This document shows, in pieces, positions 16,148 to 25,413 of a stretch of DNA of 64,000 nucleotides. How positions within the stretch are numbered: position 1 is the first letter of the stretch; the number at the start of each line of letters is the position of its first letter. The notes below the pieces were generated by a model. That model was not told where the DNA came from. It was given only the letters and a program-made list of their open reading frames with translations, and searched no databases. The stretch covers positions 1 to 64,000 of the forward strand of contig CAZZMO010000001.1 of assembly GCA_964655475.1 (NCBI GenBank), given 5' to 3'. The stretch is from VGMA01 sp964655475 (GTDB lineage: Bacteria; Chlamydiota; Chlamydiia; Chlamydiales; VGMA01). The position numbers and the translations under genes are program-made.

Positions 16148-16659
16148 AAATAGATCAGGCGAAGATTTGTGTGCGGGATGCGGTAGAAAATGACAAGTAC
16201 CCTTTCACAGAATGGCTGATGGATACAGATGTCCTCTCCTGGTTTCCGATGTGCAATCTCATCGAAGTGGAAGATGCAGTGAGGATCTGCATGAGCTATA
16301 TGAAGATGGGAGCGATCTATACCGCAGAGTATGAAGGGATTCCGATTGGGATGGCGAATCTTTACGTCAACACCTTCTCCAAGATCAAACACCAGGCGCT
16401 CTTTGCCATCACGATCCGAAGAGATCTGAGAGGGAAGGGGGTGGGAACAAAACTATTAGAGCATTTGATCACCATGGCAAGAGAGAGGTTCCAATTAGAA
16501 CTTCTTCATTTAGAAGTATATCAAGACAACCCTGCGATCAGACTCTACCAAAGGTTTGGATTTCAAGAATATGGCAGACACAAAAACTTTCTAAAAGAGC
16601 CCGATGGATTTCGGGATAAAATTCTTATGCAACTGGAGATACGACATGGCAGGACATAG
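16144..16659 (+). CDS. GNAT-family N-acetyltransferase (second of a tandem pair)
   Basis: A 171-aa paralogue of the preceding gene. The motif LSWFPM matches LRWFPM there, and the CoA-binding stretch is RRDLRGKGVGTKLLEHLI, followed by the late GNAT element NPAIRLYQRFGFQEYG. The acceptor is unknown. The start overlaps the previous stop by 4 bases and the end overlaps yebC by 14 bases. The pair likely arose by local duplication and then diverged. Confidence 0.9.
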   Translation: MKIDQAKICVRDAVENDKYPFTEWLMDTDVLSWFPMCNLIEVEDAVRICMSYMKMGAIYTAEYEGIPIGMANLYVNTFSKIKHQALFAITIRRDLRGKGVGTKLLEHLITMARERFQLELLHLEVYQDNPAIRLYQRFGFQEYGRHKNFLKEPDGFRDKILMQLEIRHGRT

Positions 16660-17368
16660 TAAATGGGCGAATATTAAGCACAGAAAAGGAAGAGCAGATG
16701 CAATCAAGGGGAAGATTTTTTCCAAGGTTGCAAAAGAGATCATCTCAGCAGTCAAGCAAGGGGGTGCTGATCCTAAAGGAAACCCGAGGCTCCGTCTCGC
16801 TCTGAGTAAAGCAAAAGCAGCCAACGTTCCTAATGATATTGTCGATCGGAACATTAAGAAAGCATCTAGCACTGATAACACCGATTTTTTTGAGATGAGC
16901 TATGAGCTCTATGGTCATGGTGGCGTCGGTCTCATCGTAGATATTGTCACAGATAACAAAAATAGAATTGCATCTGATATGAGAATTGCAACGAATAAGC
17001 GAGGTGGAAACATTGCTTCTCCCGGCTCCGTTGCATTCCAGTTTGATCGCAAAGCGATCTTTCAGGTGAAAAAAGGGGGAATGGATCAAGAAGCCCTCTT
17101 CACCAAAGTTCTCGAAGTGGGAGCTGAAGACTTCGACGAAACAGAAGAACACTTCATCGTCATCGCACCTCCTGATCTTCTCTACATTGTGAAAGAAGCG
17201 CTCGATGGAATGCATGCTGAAGTAGAAGAGGCGGAAGTGCAAGCAGTCCCAAGGCTTCACATCGATTGTGATGCGGAGACTCAGGCGGCAAATCTTGCCC
17301 TCATCGACTGGCTCGAAGAACTCGACGATGTTTCAGCCGTCTTTCACAACATGAACATCCAAGAATAA
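16646..17368 (+). CDS. yebC: YebC/PmpR-family protein
   Basis: The N-terminus MAGHSKWANIKHRKGRAD is the YebC signature. At 240 aa it is the usual length. It has the family middle motif YELYGHGGVGLIVDIVTDN. Members act as DNA-binding regulators or, as shown for some, as ribosome-associated factors relieving proline stalling; which applies here is not visible. The ATG at 16646 is chosen over the upstream in-frame ATG at 16604 because it gives the conserved start and has GGAG 10 bases before it. Confidence 0.95.
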   Translation: MAGHSKWANIKHRKGRADAIKGKIFSKVAKEIISAVKQGGADPKGNPRLRLALSKAKAANVPNDIVDRNIKKASSTDNTDFFEMSYELYGHGGVGLIVDIVTDNKNRIASDMRIATNKRGGNIASPGSVAFQFDRKAIFQVKKGGMDQEALFTKVLEVGAEDFDETEEHFIVIAPPDLLYIVKEALDGMHAEVEEAEVQAVPRLHIDCDAETQAANLALIDWLEELDDVSAVFHNMNIQE

Positions 17369-17395
17369 GAGAATGGGAATATCCCATTCTCTTAT
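17366..17395. terminator. Bidirectional terminator between yebC and the M16 protease gene
   Basis: A nearly perfect inverted repeat (AAGAGAATGGGA and its complement with a 3-base loop) lies between two converging genes and overlaps the stop codon of the minus-strand one. Confidence 0.7.
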
Positions 17396-20277
17396 TCGAC
17401 TATCTTAGTAACGAAGCTTCCTGTCTGGAACAGCTCTTCTTTGGTCGCGGTTTTGTAAAGGTAGAGAGGCGTTTTGGCCTCTCCTGTGATCTCGATCGCG
17501 AGCCTTTTTGTATTCTGACGGGAGAGGAACCCTTTTGCAATTTGGATGAAGTTGTTGTAGTCGAGTGTATTCAGCGCTTGAATAAGTTTAAGGTAGCGAT
17601 CAAACTCCCCGTTGAACTCATAAGCATAGCTAAAGTAGCGAGCTGACAGTTCGCTGAGGTTTCTCGGTGGTTCTGAGAATTGGACTACAAGGGCCGCTTG
17701 CATCTTTTTAAAGGTCTCTTCATCAATTTCCTCTTTGATATTTTTGTAATATTCTTCAGAGTAGGCTTCAAAACGGCTGACGAGCTCTTCTGGAGCGTAC
17801 GTTGCTGACTGGGCCCCCATAAAGAGGAAGAGTTCATCTTCAATATAAGATGGCCAAGACCTGACGATGTAGCCAAGCTGCTGCTTGGTCCGGAGTTGAT
17901 TGAAGAACCCATCTTGGAAGGCTCTACCGAGGATGAGCTGCGCGGCTCTTTTCTCGTAGGTGTATGGTCCGAGTTGAAGTGAGATGATAGCTGCATTCCC
18001 TTGCATATCAGAGGTGAGATTTAGGGCAAAAGGGCCTCCCTGTTTTGGTAGTAGAAGGACCTTCTTTTCTAAATGTTCACTCGGTGGGAAGGGGAGTGCG
18101 CTGAGTTCTTGGTGGCAAATCGCCCAGAGGGATTTTGCAGTTTTTTCTGTGAGATTGCCCCCTACATATCCTTGGATATAGATACTTTGGAAAAACTGCT
18201 CTCTGAAGCTAATGAAGTCATTAAATGAAACTTCATCGAGCGCTTTATAGAGGTCAAAAGAGGTTGGGGATCCATTTTGTAAGATGTTGCTAATCGCTTC
18301 TTGTGCTTGGAAGAAGGCGATCTCTTTGGTCTTGCTTTGATAGTCAGAGGAGAGCTCATCTTTGATGATGTTGAAGGTCTCTTTATCGAGAGAAGCGGTC
18401 TTCATCTGTTTTAAAAAGTCACTCGTGAAGAGGTTCGCTTTTTCACTAAAGCCTTGAACGGAAACAAAAAGAGAAAAGTCTTTCCTCTCGAGAGCTACTT
18501 GAATTCCTGCTCGATTCCCATTGGAAATGAGGGTTGCCAAATGGCGTGTGTACCAGAGAGAAAGGAGATCGACCATCGCCAAAGATTTAGGATTGTCCTT
18601 GATTTCTGGGCTCTCCAATCCAAGGTAAAGTTCCATTTTAGGGACGAGATAGAAGGAATCTTGGTAGAAGTAGAGTTTACCGAGTTCATCATTTTCTAAG
18701 AAAACAGGCTCTACAGGGAACTCTTTACTTTTCGTCTTGGATATCAGTTGGATGTGGTCTGGAATATAGGGATTTGGTGAAGGGTTGCCGAGCTCAGGAT
18801 CAGCTTTCACAGAGCTCCATTGGCTCAATTTGGCTGGGTCAATTGCTACTACACTATATTCTGTTCCATACCACTTCTCTTTTGAAGTGGGTTTCCAATC
18901 GATGAGATCGGGGGAGACGGTGAAGAAAATGGTAGCGCTCGCCGGAGTCAGGCTTTTTGCAAAACTCTGAACTTCTTTTGCATCGAATGCAATAGGGGCT
19001 GTCTGTTTTCTCGGGAATGTGGAGAGGCTTTCATCAACCATCTCATGGGCATAATTGGAGACGAAATTGAAGGCATTGATCCGCGATTGGTACTCGTAGC
19101 GGAGCTCTGCCATCTTTGTCATCTCTTGGTAGATGTAGCTTGGAATAGAGTCTCTCTTGATAGTGAGGAGAGCTTGGTAGCAACGCTCTACCACTCGGTC
19201 GTAAGCGAGGGCTCCTTGTTTCGTGAGATCGCAAGAGATCTGAAAGAGGCCGTTTTCCCCTCCAAGGTAGGAGTAAGAAGCTTGTACAGTTTCGATCAGG
19301 CCTTCATTTCTGAGTTCTTCATAGAGGCTGTTTGCTGTCTTTTGATTGAGTGCATAAGCGACAAGGTCTGGGGATTGATGGTCGATATCGGTGACGTAGT
19401 TCGGGGCTACATCCCAAATCAGTGTGATGTTTCTGAGGTCTCTCACAGGTTTTTGATAGATGATATGACCTCTGAGTTGATCAGAGAGGAGTGGGTGGTA
19501 GGGGGCGTTTGAAATGGTGGTCTCAGGGATCTCAGAAAAATAGTTTTCTACCCAAGCGACTGTTTGTTCAGTCGGATATTTGGTGTAGATGGTGAGGAAC
19601 ATGTGGTTGGCGCCGTAGTTTTTCTTAAACCACTGAACCAGTTGATCATGTGGGATTTTTCGAAGTGTGTCGGCAGTTCCTGTCGAGAACTTTCTGTTAT
19701 TGTGCTCTGGATTGCCAAGGGTCTGTAAAAGCATCCACTGGCGGCGGTTGTCACTTTCGACGTTTTTAGCATGCTCTTGGTCGACAGCGTTCAGCTCTCT
19801 TTCTACTCCATCTTTATTAAAGAGGGGATGGGCAAAGAAGTCAGAGAACCTCTCGAGGCCTCCTTGAAAAGAATCGTTTTGTACGGAGAACATGTAGACG
19901 GTGCGGTCTGTCCACGTGTAGGCATTGACTTGTCCACCATGTGTGCCACAATATTCGAAGAGTTCATCTTCTTCTGGGAAGTTTTTTGTTCCGAGGAAGA
20001 GGAGGTGTTCTGTGAAGTGGGCCATCCCTTCGTAGTTGTCAGGATCGTTCCATGCGCCTACATTGACGGCAAGTGCTGCTGCTGACTGGTCAGCAGATGG
20101 ATCTGAAACAATGAATACTTGGAGACCATTTTTGAGCTGCAACTTCGTCGTCTTCCGGTCTGCAAGAGATGGTGTCTTGATCGTTAAATCGTTAAGGTCT
20201 TTAATATAAGTAATGTCTTGCATAGCATATACCGATGTTGAAAGTAAACAGGAAATAGCCATAAGGAATCGTTGCAT
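17392..20277 (-). CDS. Secreted M16 (insulinase/pitrilysin-type) zinc protease
   Basis: A 961-residue M16A metalloprotease that degrades peptides in the periplasm. A signal peptide is visible (MQRFLMAISCLLSTSVYA). The inverted zinc motif is H87-F-T-E-H91 with the third ligand probably Glu168, 77 residues on. The C-terminal half carries the inactive M16 repeat, including the RTKQQLGYIV substrate-site element. It is followed by plsB and rng, the order I recall for the Chlamydia ptr-plsB-cafE genes. An AGGAGAGGTG-like purine tract precedes the ATG. Confidence 0.95.
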   Translation of the reverse strand: MQRFLMAISCLLSTSVYAMQDITYIKDLNDLTIKTPSLADRKTTKLQLKNGLQVFIVSDPSADQSAAALAVNVGAWNDPDNYEGMAHFTEHLLFLGTKNFPEEDELFEYCGTHGGQVNAYTWTDRTVYMFSVQNDSFQGGLERFSDFFAHPLFNKDGVERELNAVDQEHAKNVESDNRRQWMLLQTLGNPEHNNRKFSTGTADTLRKIPHDQLVQWFKKNYGANHMFLTIYTKYPTEQTVAWVENYFSEIPETTISNAPYHPLLSDQLRGHIIYQKPVRDLRNITLIWDVAPNYVTDIDHQSPDLVAYALNQKTANSLYEELRNEGLIETVQASYSYLGGENGLFQISCDLTKQGALAYDRVVERCYQALLTIKRDSIPSYIYQEMTKMAELRYEYQSRINAFNFVSNYAHEMVDESLSTFPRKQTAPIAFDAKEVQSFAKSLTPASATIFFTVSPDLIDWKPTSKEKWYGTEYSVVAIDPAKLSQWSSVKADPELGNPSPNPYIPDHIQLISKTKSKEFPVEPVFLENDELGKLYFYQDSFYLVPKMELYLGLESPEIKDNPKSLAMVDLLSLWYTRHLATLISNGNRAGIQVALERKDFSLFVSVQGFSEKANLFTSDFLKQMKTASLDKETFNIIKDELSSDYQSKTKEIAFFQAQEAISNILQNGSPTSFDLYKALDEVSFNDFISFREQFFQSIYIQGYVGGNLTEKTAKSLWAICHQELSALPFPPSEHLEKKVLLLPKQGGPFALNLTSDMQGNAAIISLQLGPYTYEKRAAQLILGRAFQDGFFNQLRTKQQLGYIVRSWPSYIEDELFLFMGAQSATYAPEELVSRFEAYSEEYYKNIKEEIDEETFKKMQAALVVQFSEPPRNLSELSARYFSYAYEFNGEFDRYLKLIQALNTLDYNNFIQIAKGFLSRQNTKRLAIEITGEAKTPLYLYKTATKEELFQTGSFVTKIVE

Positions 20278-20312
20278 AAAATCACCTCTCCTTACTTGTT
20301 GTATCGGAACCT

Positions 20313-21278
20313 CTACTTAAAAGAAAGATACAAATCGTTCATGAGGCTCCAGGCAAGTTCTGCGGCACGTTTTTTCTTTTCTTCTTTGTCGATCCCTTCC
20401 ATTTCGGGAAAAGAGATGGCTTTGCCAAACCCAGCGGCAATGGAAGCTCTGCTAATTTTTCTCATCTCTCCAAGTTCTGCCTGGACCCCTTCTGGTGGGG
20501 GGAGAATCGCATGTGTGCGGAGCGCTAATGGGTAAAAGTGGGTCGGTCGCTTCGCTTTGCTGCCGAGGAGGCGGCAGAGTTGGATGCTCTGAGGATCGAA
20601 GGGGGCGGGGGCGAAATTTCCCGACGGTCCACGTCGATCTCTTCCACCACTTGGGGCGATGTAAATGCACTTGCCACCTTCATCGAGAAGAGAGCCGAGA
20701 ATCTGGATCGCTTTCTTATTGTGCTCTTGCATCTGAAGCTTTTTCTCTTTATGGATGTCGAAATACTTTTTCGAGTAGATGCAAAGGAGGTTTCTCCCTC
20801 GGCTAAAGGGGACGGCGAGCGGATCTGTTATAACGCGCTCTCCTGCGACAAAGATCATCTCTTCTCCAAGTTTTGCGAAACGCTCTTCGAGAAGGAGGCT
20901 GAGGAGCTGCGGGTCTGCTTCACTTTGGTGATTGGCAAACAAGAAGATGTTCTCCTTCTTTTGCCACCTTGTGTAAATCTCTTCGAGATTTGGGGTTCCA
21001 AGGAGCTCAGATCCTTCCATGTCAACGATCGGTCTGAATAGATCGAGACCTAGCGCATAGAAGTCTATGGGGGAGCGGACCGCTTGATGGAAATGTTCAA
21101 ACGGCTCTGGATTTTTTAAAGTAGCAACAACTGCTTCTGCAAAAGCGGTGAGCATAGCTGTCGTGCCTGCTATTTCAGCATACCGCTTCGAGAAGTCAGA
21201 AAAAATCGCTTGGTATTTTTCTGGCAGATGTCCTTTAAAAGGCAAGCTTTTGTCCACTGATCGTTGAGTAAAGTTCAA
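20313..21278 (-). CDS. plsB: Glycerol-3-phosphate acyltransferase, soluble chloroplast type
   Basis: It acylates glycerol 3-phosphate at position 1 in the first step of phospholipid synthesis. The catalytic HX4D box is A-N-H117-Q-S-E-A-D122, and the helical N-terminal domain and total length (321 aa) fit the plant-plastid-like enzyme typical of chlamydiae. The glycerol-phosphate-binding stretch IAPSGGRDRRG follows. The frame begins at a TTG at 21278, overlapping rng by 44 bases. plsX of the same membrane-lipid pathway lies two genes upstream. Confidence 0.93.
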   Translation of the reverse strand: MNFTQRSVDKSLPFKGHLPEKYQAIFSDFSKRYAEIAGTTAMLTAFAEAVVATLKNPEPFEHFHQAVRSPIDFYALGLDLFRPIVDMEGSELLGTPNLEEIYTRWQKKENIFLFANHQSEADPQLLSLLLEERFAKLGEEMIFVAGERVITDPLAVPFSRGRNLLCIYSKKYFDIHKEKKLQMQEHNKKAIQILGSLLDEGGKCIYIAPSGGRDRRGPSGNFAPAPFDPQSIQLCRLLGSKAKRPTHFYPLALRTHAILPPPEGVQAELGEMRKISRASIAAGFGKAISFPEMEGIDKEEKKKRAAELAWSLMNDLYLSFK

Positions 21279-22782
21279 ATTCGTTTAAATGTAATAAATC
21301 GCTCGTCTTAAATAATAATTCTGCGTTCATTTTGCTTGCAAGCTTTTCGAAATGTTTCTTATCCCCTTGATCGAGATAATCATCGAGATGAGGATGGCAA
21401 ACTAATTCTAGCGCAAACTGATCTTCACTTTGGATGACTTTCTTGAGGGCTCGTTCGATCTCAATCGATGTGCTCTCTAAATTCTTGATCGTTCCTCTTC
21501 CTGAGCAGTATGGACAGGTGGTGAAGAAGGTCTGTGTGAGGGATTCTCTTGAGCGCTGTCTCGTCATCTCCACAAGTCCGAACTCACTCATTCCTAAGAT
21601 GGTGCACTTTGCCGAGTCATCTTTCATCGCCTCTTTTAATCGGTCCAATACGCGTCGCTGGTTTTTGCGAGAGCGCATATCGATGAAGTCACAAATGACA
21701 AGGCCTCCAATGTTTCTGACGCGAAGCTGCCTTGCAATCTCCTCGGCCGCTTCCATGTTGATCTGGACTAGTGTCTCTTCGACATCTTGGTTCATCTCAT
21801 TTTGAGAGCTTCTTCCAGAGTTGACATCGATGGTGTACATCGCTTCGGTGCGATCAAAGAAGAGGTATCCTCCACTCGAGAGCCAAATCTTTCTCTTCAT
21901 CGCCTTGTCGATCTCTTTCTCTACGCCAAAACGTTCAAACATTGGCGCTTTATCGCGATAGAACTCTACTTTGAGGTCATGCTCGCCATCTGCGTAGCGC
22001 TGATGCATTCTGCAGCAGGAGAGGTATGTTGGGTAGTGGTCGATGAGGAGTCTATCATACTTTTTATCGAGAGCGGTCATGAGGGCTCTCTTGATGATGT
22101 CAGATTCTCTAAAGAGGCAGGTGGGCCCTTTTGCTTTATGAAATTGATCGACAATGTTATTCCAAATGGCGAGGAGTTCATGTGCTTCGTCGACGAGTTG
22201 GTCGGTCGATGCGTACATACTTGCTGTGCGGCAGATGAGCCCCATATCGGTCGGCATTTCAAAGGCTTTGATGGTCTGCTTCAAGCGCTCTCTCACATTC
22301 CGATCGGTGATCTTTTTCGACACGCCGCGATGGACGCTATTTGGTAGCAAAACGAGGTAGCGACCTGGGATGGAAATGTTCGATGTAAGTCTTGCCCCTT
22401 TCGTTCCAATCGACTCTTTCACGACCTGAACGAGAACGGTCTGGTCGATCTTTAAGAGTTTTGCAATGTCAGTCTCTTTCGGATGGTTTTTTTTCTCTTC
22501 TGATAGATCGTAGCCCCAATCGAAGTCCATGTCGAACATCTCTTGGAACTTTTGAGTATTTTCTAAAATATCAGAAATGTGGATGAATCCGTTTTCCCCT
22601 TCATTGATATCGATGAAGGCAGATTGAATGTTGTGTAAAATGTTGGTGACTCGACCGCGGTAGACGTTTCCTGTCAGCTGTCTCGATTTTTTTCGCTCAA
22701 TGACGAGCTCGTCTAGCTTCTTATTTTTCAGTTTAGCGAGTCTGGTCTCTTTTGTCTCAACGTTTAAAAGAATCTCTTTCAT
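21235..22782 (-). CDS. rng: Ribonuclease G/E
   Basis: A single-strand endoribonuclease for rRNA and mRNA processing, at 515 aa closer to RNase G than to the long RNase E. It has an S1 domain near residues 35-120 (VYRGRVTNILHNIQSAFIDI), the catalytic DNase I-like core with TIDVNSGR and VICDFIDMRSRKNQ, and a zinc-link TTCPYCSGRG near 405. It sits between plsX and plsB and overlaps plsB. Confidence 0.95.
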   Translation of the reverse strand: MKEILLNVETKETRLAKLKNKKLDELVIERKKSRQLTGNVYRGRVTNILHNIQSAFIDINEGENGFIHISDILENTQKFQEMFDMDFDWGYDLSEEKKNHPKETDIAKLLKIDQTVLVQVVKESIGTKGARLTSNISIPGRYLVLLPNSVHRGVSKKITDRNVRERLKQTIKAFEMPTDMGLICRTASMYASTDQLVDEAHELLAIWNNIVDQFHKAKGPTCLFRESDIIKRALMTALDKKYDRLLIDHYPTYLSCCRMHQRYADGEHDLKVEFYRDKAPMFERFGVEKEIDKAMKRKIWLSSGGYLFFDRTEAMYTIDVNSGRSSQNEMNQDVEETLVQINMEAAEEIARQLRVRNIGGLVICDFIDMRSRKNQRRVLDRLKEAMKDDSAKCTILGMSEFGLVEMTRQRSRESLTQTFFTTCPYCSGRGTIKNLESTSIEIERALKKVIQSEDQFALELVCHPHLDDYLDQGDKKHFEKLASKMNAELLFKTSDLLHLNEFELYSTISGQKLAF

Positions 22783-22808
22783 ATTTCTCCCTTAAGAGGC
22801 CCAGTTTA

Positions 22809-23714
22809 TCACAAAGCTTCTTTGATTTTATACAAGAATTCCTTTTCAAGAAGAAAAAAAGCCTCTCGAGCTGCGAGGAGAAAATGGTCTGACCCGCTAT
22901 TGCCGTGACACTTGATCACGAGGCCGTCAATTCCCGCAAGGATTGCAGCGGGAAAGTTGCGAAAAGGGATGGGGGTTTTTAAAAAAGCAAAGGAGGCCTC
23001 TGCAGTTTTCAAGAAGAGGTTTCCTGAGAAACCATCAGTCACAACTACATCGACTTTTCCTTTGAAGATATCTTGACTTTCCACATTTCCTACGAAGGTA
23101 AAGGATCTTTCGCTTGAGGCGAGAAAATGTTTCATTTTTTTATGAAAAGCGCGGTGTTCCACTCTCCCTTTTGTCTCTTCAGAGCCGATGTTGAGGAGGC
23201 CAATTCTTGGATTCGAAATCCCTGATAGTTTTTGGTAGGCGGCTCCAATTAGGGCAAATTGAAAGAGTTGATCTGCGTTTGCCTCGACGCTCGCCCCCAC
23301 ATCAACGATGACAGAGGAGGGGAGGGATGCCATAAGGGCAGGCTTCAAGATTTTCGGTAGTTTCGGGAGGTGTTTTTTCGATAAGATGGTGAGGGCTCCC
23401 GTGTTGCCATGAGAGATGAAGGCGTCGATGGAATTTTTTGCAAGGTCTTGAATGCCAATGGACATGGAAGAATTTGGTTTTTTCTTCACACCTCGGATCG
23501 GGTCATCTTGCATGGTGATGACGTCATCGACGGCAATGCATTCAACATGTGGAGGAAGGTGAGGTGGAATCAGGTGTTTTTGAAGATAAAAGCGATAGGA
23601 GACTTTTCCATCGAAAGGGGAAAGTCCTTGGATCAAAGAGGGAATGATGTTTTCAGGGGGAAGGTCTCCCCCCATCACATCAAAACCGATGACGAAATTA
23701 TTCGCCTTGCTCAT
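22809..23714 (-). CDS. plsX: Phosphate acyltransferase PlsX
   Basis: PlsX makes acyl-phosphate from acyl-ACP for phospholipid synthesis. The N-terminal IGFDVMGGDLPPEN, the SMSIGIQDL region and GNTGALT, and the VVTDGFSGN motif identify it. The start is set at ATG 23714, which overlaps the end of rpmF by 17 bases and gives MSKANNFVIGFDVMGGD. A longer frame from 23747 lies further inside rpmF. The rpmF-plsX pairing is widely conserved. Confidence 0.95.
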   Translation of the reverse strand: MSKANNFVIGFDVMGGDLPPENIIPSLIQGLSPFDGKVSYRFYLQKHLIPPHLPPHVECIAVDDVITMQDDPIRGVKKKPNSSMSIGIQDLAKNSIDAFISHGNTGALTILSKKHLPKLPKILKPALMASLPSSVIVDVGASVEANADQLFQFALIGAAYQKLSGISNPRIGLLNIGSEETKGRVEHRAFHKKMKHFLASSERSFTFVGNVESQDIFKGKVDVVVTDGFSGNLFLKTAEASFAFLKTPIPFRNFPAAILAGIDGLVIKCHGNSGSDHFLLAAREAFFLLEKEFLYKIKEAL

Positions 23715-23883
23715 TCGGGAGGTAAGAACGTCCTTTGTAGTGTCCACAAGCTGTGCAAAGGCTGTGTGGTCTTTTCATGCTCTGGCAGTTTGGACAGCTA
23801 ACTAAGTTAGCAGGTGTCTTCGCATGGTGAGAGCGACGTTTGTTTTTCTTCGCGTTTGAGGTTCTATTACGTGGTACGGCCAT
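23698..23883 (-). CDS. rpmF: 50S ribosomal protein L32
   Basis: A 61-residue L32 with the conserved start MAVPRNRTSNAKKNKRRSHH and a zinc ribbon CPNC...CTAC. It lies directly downstream of the yceD-like gene and overlaps plsX, the standard yceD-rpmF-plsX arrangement. Confidence 0.97.
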   Translation of the reverse strand: MAVPRNRTSNAKKNKRRSHHAKTPANLVSCPNCQSMKRPHSLCTACGHYKGRSYLPNEQGE

Positions 23884-23888
23884 CGTTC

Positions 23889-24341
23889 TTAATCTCCTTG
23901 TAAGTCAGCGAACGGCATGTGGTTAGATTCTTTGTGGAAAAACTTTTCCAATTCTTTTCGCGATGCACAATTTCCATTGTTACATTCTGTGAACTGGGGT
24001 ACTTCTAGAAGAATCGCATCCCGCAATTTTTCAGTAAAGTCATATATTTTTTCTTTGATTTCGGCAAGGGGCTCTGCGTGGTAAAATTCATCGAGTCGGA
24101 TGGGTTTCTCCACGATTTCATTGCAGATGGCACAAGGGATCAAAGCAGTCGCTTCGATATCGACATGAACGATCAAAAATGTGTCTGCGAGGTAAGCTTT
24201 TCCTCGAACTTTCACTTCAGGGGTGAAAGAGAGGGCCTCCTCATGCACATCGAGAAACGCCGAGGAGAGGGTCCAATCGATTGGTTCCTCTTCACCTTGC
24301 TTCAAACGGTCTACAAAAATTTGACAAGCTGAAATCATCAT
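23889..24341 (-). CDS. YceD/DUF177-family protein
   Basis: A 150-residue DUF177 protein. The zinc-like pair is present as IPCAICNEIVE and later CNNGNCASR. In bacteria and plastids the family is linked to 23S rRNA accumulation; the exact action is not known. Five bases separate it from rpmF, with which it surely forms an operon. Confidence 0.9.
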   Translation of the reverse strand: MMISACQIFVDRLKQGEEEPIDWTLSSAFLDVHEEALSFTPEVKVRGKAYLADTFLIVHVDIEATALIPCAICNEIVEKPIRLDEFYHAEPLAEIKEKIYDFTEKLRDAILLEVPQFTECNNGNCASRKELEKFFHKESNHMPFADLQGD

Positions 24342-24348
24342 GGGGGTA

Positions 24349-25413
24349 TTATAGAGAAAAAGAGAATAAAACTTCTACGATTTCTTTTGCACCCTGCTTT
24401 CCTTCGAATAAAGAAAAGAGTTTTCGGCATTTGCTACTCGTCTCTTCAAGGGGGAGGTTTACTAAATCTTGGTAGATCGCCTCTTCATCAAGCCTTGGTC
24501 CATAATGCTCTGGAAAGACTCTTTCATTCAGTAAAATATTCACAATGCAGTAGTGGGGAAGCTTGATGCGAAAGAGGTGCTTCACCAGAAAATAATCGAA
24601 TCGATTCATCTGGTAGGTCACCACGGTGGGTACGCCATAGAGGGCGAGCTCGAGGTTGACTGTCCCCGATTTGGCAATCGCAAGTGTGCTCTTTTGCATC
24701 ATCTCCCGATTCTCACTAGGGGGGAAAAGGTGGGCGTCGGGTACTTGAATAGGTTGAAGAGAAGAGATCGCCAAAGTGAATTCGGGGTGTTTTTCAAGAA
24801 ATCTTTTTGCGATCGCTAATTGGATCGGTAAGTTTCTTTCTACTTCTTTCTTGCGGCTACCAGGAAACAGGGTCAATAGGGGTTTTTGAGGTCTTTCTTG
24901 TGGTTGAATCGCTAGGGCAAGGGGATGGCCAATATAAGTCGCTTTCAATTTTGTCTCTTTGAAAAGAGGGGGCTCAAAAGGGAAAAGGCAAAAGAGGTGG
25001 TCGAAATAGCGCTCTAAGGTCTTCATCCTCCCTTTTCGCCAAGCCCAGACGCTCGGGCAGACCACTTGAGCAATTTTCCCCTGATAGCCTGCCTTCTTTA
25101 AGGCTTTTCCAAGGAGAAGATTGAATTCAGCGTAGTCAATCAGGATCACTACATCAGGGTTTTCTTGGAGGATCGCTCGGTTGATTTTTCGAAATAGTTG
25201 AATCAGTGTGGGGATATAGGAGAGGACATCGACAATTCCCATCACTTGGAGCGATTCCATTTTTTCTAAGGTTTTGATCGGATGGGCTCTCATCAGAGGA
25301 CCTGCAACCGCTGAGATCTTCATTTGAGGGTTTTTTTCGAGAAGAGAGCGGATGATCGCCTCTCCCTGCAAATCGCCACTTTTTTCTCCTACGAGAATGA
25401 ACGCGCTATCCAA
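24349..25413 (-). CDS. lpxB: Lipid-A-disaccharide synthase
   Basis: LpxB joins UDP-diacylglucosamine and lipid X in lipid A synthesis at the inner membrane. Supporting motifs are GEKSGDLQGEAIIRSL at the N-terminus, VVILIDYAEFNLLLGK, FPGSRKKEVERNLP and the late AKSGTVNLELALYGVP. At 354 aa the length is normal; as I recall the Chlamydia version carries a long extra domain, which is absent here. The frame starts at a TTG at 25413, overlapping the upstream hydrolase gene by 25 bases. The pcnB-lpxB proximity matches Chlamydia. Confidence 0.94.
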   Translation of the reverse strand: MDSAFILVGEKSGDLQGEAIIRSLLEKNPQMKISAVAGPLMRAHPIKTLEKMESLQVMGIVDVLSYIPTLIQLFRKINRAILQENPDVVILIDYAEFNLLLGKALKKAGYQGKIAQVVCPSVWAWRKGRMKTLERYFDHLFCLFPFEPPLFKETKLKATYIGHPLALAIQPQERPQKPLLTLFPGSRKKEVERNLPIQLAIAKRFLEKHPEFTLAISSLQPIQVPDAHLFPPSENREMMQKSTLAIAKSGTVNLELALYGVPTVVTYQMNRFDYFLVKHLFRIKLPHYCIVNILLNERVFPEHYGPRLDEEAIYQDLVNLPLEETSSKCRKLFSLFEGKQGAKEIVEVLFSFSL

